Shown here piece by piece: positions 16,731 to 21,441 of a DNA stretch of 21,441 nt. The DNA is from Deltaproteobacteria bacterium (GTDB lineage Bacteria > Myxococcota > Polyangia > Haliangiales > Haliangiaceae). The translations under genes were made by a program, and so were the position numbers. Under the pieces are notes generated by a model. The model did not search any database. It had not been told where the DNA came from and was given only the letters and a program-made list of their open reading frames with translations. The DNA lies in contig JAGSPR010000159.1 of assembly GCA_018262455.1 (NCBI GenBank), forward strand, positions 1 through 21,441, written 5' to 3'. Every line of letters starts with the position of its first letter. The first letter of the stretch is position 1.

Positions 16731-17723
16731 TCACGAGGGCTCGACCTCTTCGAGCTCGCTCGGATCGAGCTCGATCGCGTCGCTGTCGACGTTGTCGCTC
16801 GGCCCGCCGAGGTGGCGGATCAGCGACAGGTGGATCTGGCTGCGGATCATCCGCAATACGCTGTCCAGCTCGTCGGCGGGCAGCTTGAGCCGGCCGCGCA
16901 GGGTCTCGAGCGTCGAGCGCACCAGCAACTCCTTGGCCTTCTCGAGCCAGCGAAACGCGGTGACGCGGTGGACCCGGTAGATCGCGCCGATCTCATCGAT
17001 GTTGAGGCCGTCGACGTGGTGGTAACGCAGCAACGTCTGCTCGCGCGCGCCGAGTTGCTGGAGGGCATCTCCGAACGCGGCCTTGAACTGCTCCGAGTAC
17101 GTGCGCTTCATGTACTCGACCTCGGGATCGTCCTGCGCGATCGCGTGCTGCGCGATCAGGTGATCGTCGTCCACCAGGATCTCGCGCTTGCCCTTGCGGA
17201 GGTCGTTGAGGCAGGTCCGGACGGCGACCGAGCGGACCCACCGCCGGAGGTCGCCGCGCCCGCCGTACTCCGTGATCTTCCCAGCGCTCGTCGGGGTCCC
17301 GGCCGTGCCGCCGCCGACGAACAGCCGCTGGCGCACCAGCTGCTTGATGTCGGACAGCCGGGGCGGGCCGATCCGCATCCGCGCGAGCGCGATGTCGACC
17401 TCGCGCATGTAGTCGCGATCGAACGCGTTGATCGCGTGAGGGAGTTGCTTGGCGCAGCCGCAGGCGAGGTAAAGGTCGGCCGGGCGCAGCCCGTCGAGCG
17501 CCGCCTCGGCGAGCTCGATCGTGGCCTGGCGGCCGATGAACGACACGACATCCACCGCATCGACGGCGAGCTCGGGCCACGCCGCGCGGCCTTCGGCGAC
17601 GATCGTCCAGAGCCGCCGGTCGAGGTCGGCGATCGCCTCGAGAGTGGGCCTGACCGCCGCGGGCGCGGCATCGAGGAACGGACGCACCAGGCTCGGCGTG
17701 GTCACCGGGACGGAGTAGGCCAC
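16731..17723 (-). CDS. Sigma-70-family RNA polymerase sigma factor, Myxococcales-type
   Basis: About 330 residues from GTG 17723 (GTG 17705 is an alternative; neither has a good Shine-Dalgarno). The segment RWVRSVAVRTCLNDLRKGKR matches sigma region 2.4-like sequence. QLGAREQTLLRYHHVDGLNI followed by DEIGAIYRVHRVTAFRWLEK is a region-4 helix-turn-helix. The N-terminal ~130 residues (DLYLACGCAKQLPHAINAFD, then YMREVDIALARM) differ from ordinary ECF factors and match my memory of the sigma family described only from Myxococcales (TIGR03001, 'gmx1'). No anti-sigma factor is adjacent. As the first gene of the operon it may control the export-gate and lipoprotein genes behind it. It is transcribed divergently from the ClpX-like gene. 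Confidence 0.82.
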   Translation of the reverse strand: MAYSVPVTTPSLVRPFLDAAPAAVRPTLEAIADLDRRLWTIVAEGRAAWPELAVDAVDVVSFIGRQATIELAEAALDGLRPADLYLACGCAKQLPHAINAFDRDYMREVDIALARMRIGPPRLSDIKQLVRQRLFVGGGTAGTPTSAGKITEYGGRGDLRRWVRSVAVRTCLNDLRKGKREILVDDDHLIAQHAIAQDDPEVEYMKRTYSEQFKAAFGDALQQLGAREQTLLRYHHVDGLNIDEIGAIYRVHRVTAFRWLEKAKELLVRSTLETLRGRLKLPADELDSVLRMIRSQIHLSLIRHLGGPSDNVDSDAIELDPSELEEVEPS

Positions 17724-17735
17724 TGGAGGAGGCGA

Positions 17736-17765
17736 TTGGTCAAACGATCTCCCCTGCGCTACGCT
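17736..17765 (+). promoter_or_regulatory. Candidate promoter of the ClpX-like gene in the 54-bp divergent gap
   Basis: TTGGTC (17736-17741) and TACGCT (17760-17765) are separated by 18 nt, the same spacing and a similar -10 as at lexA. Transcription would begin only a few bases before the ATG at 17778, which would explain the missing Shine-Dalgarno. Each hexamer matches consensus at only 3 of 6 positions, so this is tentative. The whole gap between the sigma and ClpX-like starts is 17724-17777, so the two promoters must overlap or abut. Confidence 0.33.
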
Positions 17766-17777
17766 CGGGATCGTCGG

Positions 17778-18917
<1,140 letters not shown>

Positions 18918-18944
18918 CGAGCATTCCCGCGGCGTTCTCTCGGT

Positions 18945-18964
18945 GGACGTTCCGTGTTACGTCC
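18945..18964 (+). other. Short inverted repeat upstream of murA
   Basis: GGACGT (18945-18950) and ACGTCC (18959-18964) form a 6-bp stem with an 8-nt loop in the 57-bp gap between the ClpX-like stop and the murA start. It lies just before the murA Shine-Dalgarno (TGGAG, 18966-18970). It may be an operator, a weak terminator or chance; no U-tract follows. Confidence 0.3.
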
Positions 18965-18974
18965 CTGGAGCAGT

Positions 18975-20246
18975 ATGGACAAGATCGTCGTCGAAGGTGG
19001 TTCGCGGCTGGTCGGTAGGATTCCGATCAGCGGGGCCAAGAATGCGGCCTTGCCGCTGCTGGCAGCCTCCCTCCTGTCGACCGGCACGACGACCTGGAAG
19101 AACGTCCCGCAGCTCGCCGACGTCCGCACCATGGCCAAGCTGCTCCGGATGCTCGGCTGGAACGTCGACGGCACGAAGACGCTCGCGATCACGGCTCCCG
19201 AGGGCAAGAACCGCAAGAAGCTCAAGCTCGAGGCACCGTACGAGCTCGTCAAGACGATGCGCGCGAGCGTGCTGGTGCTCGGCCCACTCGTCGCGCGCTA
19301 CGGCAAGGCGAGGGTGTCGATGCCGGGCGGCTGCGCGATCGGCGCGCGCCCGATCGATCAGCACCTCAAGGGCCTGCAGGCGATGGGGGCCAAGGTCACG
19401 CTCGAGCACGGCTATGTCGAGGTCGAGTGCAAGCGGCTGCGCGGCGCGATGATCAACCTCGACGTCCCCACCGTGACCGGCTGCGAGAATCTGATGATGG
19501 CGGCGTCGCTCGCGAAGGGCCGCACCGTGATCGAGAACGCGGCGCGCGAGCCCGAGATCGAGGAGCTCGCGCTCGTGCTCAACAAGATGGGCGCGAAGAT
19601 CCAGGGCGCGGGGACCGCGATCATCACGATCGAGGGCGTCGACGAGCTGTCGCCGATCGAGCACTCGATCATCCCCGATCGGATCGAGGCCGGGACGTTC
19701 GCGGTGGCCGCGGCGATGACCCGCGGGGACGTGCTGCTCGAAGGGGCACGGCCCGAGCACCTCGACGCGGTGATCGCCAAGCTGCGCGCCTCGGGCGTGA
19801 CGGTCGTGGCCGAGGCCGGCGGGATGCGCGTGCGAGGCGGCGGTGACATCCAGGCCGTCGACATCATCACCCAGCCGCACCCCGGCTTTCCGACCGACAT
19901 GCAGGCCCAGTTCATGGTGCTCGCCTGCATGGCGAAGGGGCAGTCCGTGATCAAGGAGATGATCTTCGAGAACCGCTACATGCACGTCCCCGAGCTCGGG
20001 CGGATGGGCGCGGACATCACGGTGAACGGCCGGGTCGCCGTGGTGCGCGGCGACAAGTCGAAGCTGACCGGCGCGTCGGTGATGGCGACCGATCTCCGGG
20101 CGTCGGCGAGCCTCGTGCTCGCCGGGCTGGTCGCGGCGGGCAAGACCGAGGTGTTGCGCGTCTACCACCTCGATCGCGGCTACGAGACGATCGAGAAGAA
20201 GCTGCGTGCGGTCGGTGCCAAGATCAAGCGCGTGAAGGAAGCGTAA
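18975..20246 (+). CDS. murA: UDP-N-acetylglucosamine 1-carboxyvinyltransferase (MurA)
   Basis: MurA carries out the first committed step of peptidoglycan synthesis in the cytoplasm, transferring enolpyruvate from PEP to UDP-GlcNAc. The product is 423 residues, the normal length. Visible family marks: the N-terminal [20 protein letters not shown] with the conserved Lys-Asn pair; the active-site loop [16 protein letters not shown] with catalytic Cys120 (so the enzyme is of the Cys type that fosfomycin alkylates); [13 protein letters not shown]; and the C-terminal [19 protein letters not shown] 18975 was chosen over an in-frame ATG at 18954 because TGGAG precedes it and because MurA proteins begin with MDK-(I/L). 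hisG follows after 6 nt, so the two are probably cotranscribed. Confidence 0.97.
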   Translation: MDKIVVEGGSRLVGRIPISGAKNAALPLLAASLLSTGTTTWKNVPQLADVRTMAKLLRMLGWNVDGTKTLAITAPEGKNRKKLKLEAPYELVKTMRASVLVLGPLVARYGKARVSMPGGCAIGARPIDQHLKGLQAMGAKVTLEHGYVEVECKRLRGAMINLDVPTVTGCENLMMAASLAKGRTVIENAAREPEIEELALVLNKMGAKIQGAGTAIITIEGVDELSPIEHSIIPDRIEAGTFAVAAAMTRGDVLLEGARPEHLDAVIAKLRASGVTVVAEAGGMRVRGGGDIQAVDIITQPHPGFPTDMQAQFMVLACMAKGQSVIKEMIFENRYMHVPELGRMGADITVNGRVAVVRGDKSKLTGASVMATDLRASASLVLAGLVAAGKTEVLRVYHLDRGYETIEKKLRAVGAKIKRVKEA

Positions 20247-20252
20247 CGGAAG

Positions 20253-20882
20253 ATGACCCGTCCGATGATCCTCGCGCTTCCCAAGGGCCGCATCCTCGAA
20301 GAGACGGCGGCGGTGTTCGCGCGCGCGGGCTACGACCTGTCGCCGGTGTTTGCGGACGGGCGGCGCCTGGTCCACGAGTGCGGCCCGTTCCGCGTGCTGG
20401 TGCTGCGCAGCTCGGACGTCCCGACCTACGTCGCGCATGGTGCGGCCGATGCAGGTGTGGTCGGTAGCGATGTGCTCGACGAGGAGGGCCGGGAGCTGTT
20501 CGAGCCGATCGACCTCGCGATCGGGCGGTGCCGGATGATCGTGGCCGAGCGCGCCGAGCACCGGATCGACGAGCGTACCCATTCGCACCTGCGGATCGCG
20601 ACCAAGTACCCGCGGACGACGCGGGCGTACCTCCACCGCAAGGGCATCACGGCCGAGGTGATCGAGCTGTCCGGCGCGATCGAGCTCGGGCCGCTGACAG
20701 GCCTGTGCGACCGCATCGTCGACATCACCCAGACGGGCGAGACGCTGCGCCAGAACGGGCTGGTCGAGATCGACACGATCGCGCAGATCAGCTCACGGTT
20801 CGTCGTCAATCCGGCGCGCCTGAAGCTCGATGGGGACCGGCTCGGCGGCTTGATCGACGCGCTCGAGCGCGCCGTGTCCTGA
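20253..20882 (+). CDS. hisG: ATP phosphoribosyltransferase, short form (HisG)
   Basis: HisG catalyses the first step of histidine synthesis, joining ATP and PRPP. At 209 residues it is the short form, which lacks the C-terminal regulatory domain and in other bacteria works with the regulatory subunit HisZ. No hisZ is in the window. Family marks: [15 protein letters not shown] at the N-terminus, [13 protein letters not shown], and the PRPP-binding loop [16 protein letters not shown] near residues 150-165. The start at 20253 lies 6 nt after the murA stop; a second ATG at 20265 (MILALPKGR) is also possible and has more room for a ribosome-binding site. Placement after murA resembles the order I recall from other deltaproteobacterial genomes. 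Confidence 0.95.
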   Translation: MTRPMILALPKGRILEETAAVFARAGYDLSPVFADGRRLVHECGPFRVLVLRSSDVPTYVAHGAADAGVVGSDVLDEEGRELFEPIDLAIGRCRMIVAERAEHRIDERTHSHLRIATKYPRTTRAYLHRKGITAEVIELSGAIELGPLTGLCDRIVDITQTGETLRQNGLVEIDTIAQISSRFVVNPARLKLDGDRLGGLIDALERAVS

Positions 20883-20902
20883 ACCCCAATTCTGCGGGTC
20901 TG

Positions 20903-20931
20903 CCATCGGCTCGGCGAACTGATCCCGATGG
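20903..20931 (+). terminator. Inverted repeat after hisG, possible terminator or leader structure
   Basis: CCATCGG (20903-20909) and CCGATGG (20925-20931) are a perfect 7-bp inverted pair with a 15-nt loop, beginning 21 nt after the hisG stop. The second arm covers an ATG at 20928 that is in frame with the next gene. No U-tract follows. Confidence 0.35.
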
Positions 20932-20972
20932 ACCTGTCGCCGCGCCGATCCGCGTGTACACTCGTCGGTGAG

Positions 20973-21441
20973 GTGTCCTCCGATCTTCGTCCGTTCGTCG
21001 CCGAGGAGATCCGGCTCCACCCGCGAGTGGCCTACCAGGGCCTCTTGTCGGAGGAAGGCGCCGCGACGCGTGTGGCGGCCGCGCTCCCCGCGCTCTCCCG
21101 GTTCCGCCATGACTACGCGGGGGCGATCTCGGTCGTCGACTGGGACCACCGTCTGCCGTCGCAGAACCTCATCCTTCGCGTCTACGGCTACTACGGCGAG
21201 GACACCCTCGATGCCGGCTACGAGGCGTTCGATGACCGGCTCGAGCAGATCGCCGAGCGCGACAAGTACCCGGAGTTCGACGTGCCCGACTTCGACGGCC
21301 TCGCCGCCGACGAGGCCTACGAGATCGAATTGTCCCCGACTGGCCAGATCGGGCGCTGCCGGCTGACCTCGGCGTGGCGGCGCACCGTGGCCTCCCGGGA
21401 TGCGGTGGGCGCGGTGGGGCTGGTGCAGACCTCCGACGAGT
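20973..21441 (+). CDS. Protein of unknown function (3' end outside the window)
   Basis: The frame stays open from here to the right edge (at least 156 residues) with the G/C-ending codon pattern of real genes in this window. The protein is acidic and rich in Asp, Glu, Tyr and Arg (for example [20 protein letters not shown], then [20 protein letters not shown]). It has no signal peptide or membrane segment in the visible part, so it is probably cytoplasmic. I do not recognise a family. The start is uncertain: GTG 20973 follows a -10-like TACACT (20957-20962), while ATG 20928 would add 15 residues but lies inside an inverted repeat. It follows hisG by about 90 bp on the same strand. Confidence 0.6.
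   Translation, partial: MSSDLRPFVAEEIRLHPRVAYQGLLSEEGAATRVAAALPALSRFRHDYAGAISVVDWDHRLPSQNLILRVYGYYGEDTLDAGYEAFDDRLEQIAERDKYPEFDVPDFDGLAADEAYEIELSPTGQIGRCRLTSAWRRTVASRDAVGAVGLVQTSDE

Overview
This is a high-GC bacterial window with the gene content of a Myxococcota (deltaproteobacterial) genome, most like the Haliangium/Kofleriaceae side of the phylum. The lineage call rests on family recognition: a TonB-like protein and a VIT/vWA lipoprotein with an AgmX/PglI-type C-terminal domain, a beta-propeller lipoprotein, a sigma-70 factor resembling the Myxococcales-restricted family, and LexA boxes of the GTTCAG type described for Myxococcus. No tRNA, rRNA, CRISPR array, insertion sequence or prophage gene was seen. 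The region looks chromosomal and densely coded.

Layout. (1) 1-3500 (+): 3' part of a large bacterial alpha-2-macroglobulin with an intact Cys-x-Glu-Gln thioester motif, followed by a small divergent HAM1/ITPase-like protein (3554-4093). (2) 4121-4885 (-): an exported alpha-helical repeat protein, divergent from lexA (5057-5746, +). The lexA promoter carries two tandem GTTCAGT elements. (3) 5983-8295 (+): a membrane-anchored TonB-family protein with an NTF2-like C-terminal domain, convergent with a cold-shock protein (8438-8647, -). (4) 8814-10907 (+): a propeller-type lipoprotein that ends tail-to-tail, 10 bp from the next operon, over a perfect 8-bp hairpin.

(5) 17723-10918 (-): an apparent four-gene operon of a sigma-70-family regulator, a FlhA/SctV-family export-gate protein, a small secreted beta-rich protein, and a very large VIT-vWA-AgmX-TPR-DUF2135 lipoprotein. 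The export-gate gene has no other type III secretion or flagellar gene beside it here. (6) 17778-18917 (+): a ClpX paralogue that lacks the zinc-binding domain but keeps the IGF loop needed to dock ClpP, transcribed divergently from the sigma gene with 54 bp between them. (7) 18975-20882 (+): murA and short-form hisG, then an unrecognised gene running off the right edge.

The region most likely to hold an undescribed system is 10918-18917. A lineage-specific sigma factor, an orphan export gate, a secreted protein and a mosaic adhesin-like lipoprotein share one transcription unit beside a divergent ClpX-like unfoldase. An envelope or secretion module controlled by its own sigma factor, perhaps with regulated proteolysis, is an inference from this layout; the sequence does not prove it.
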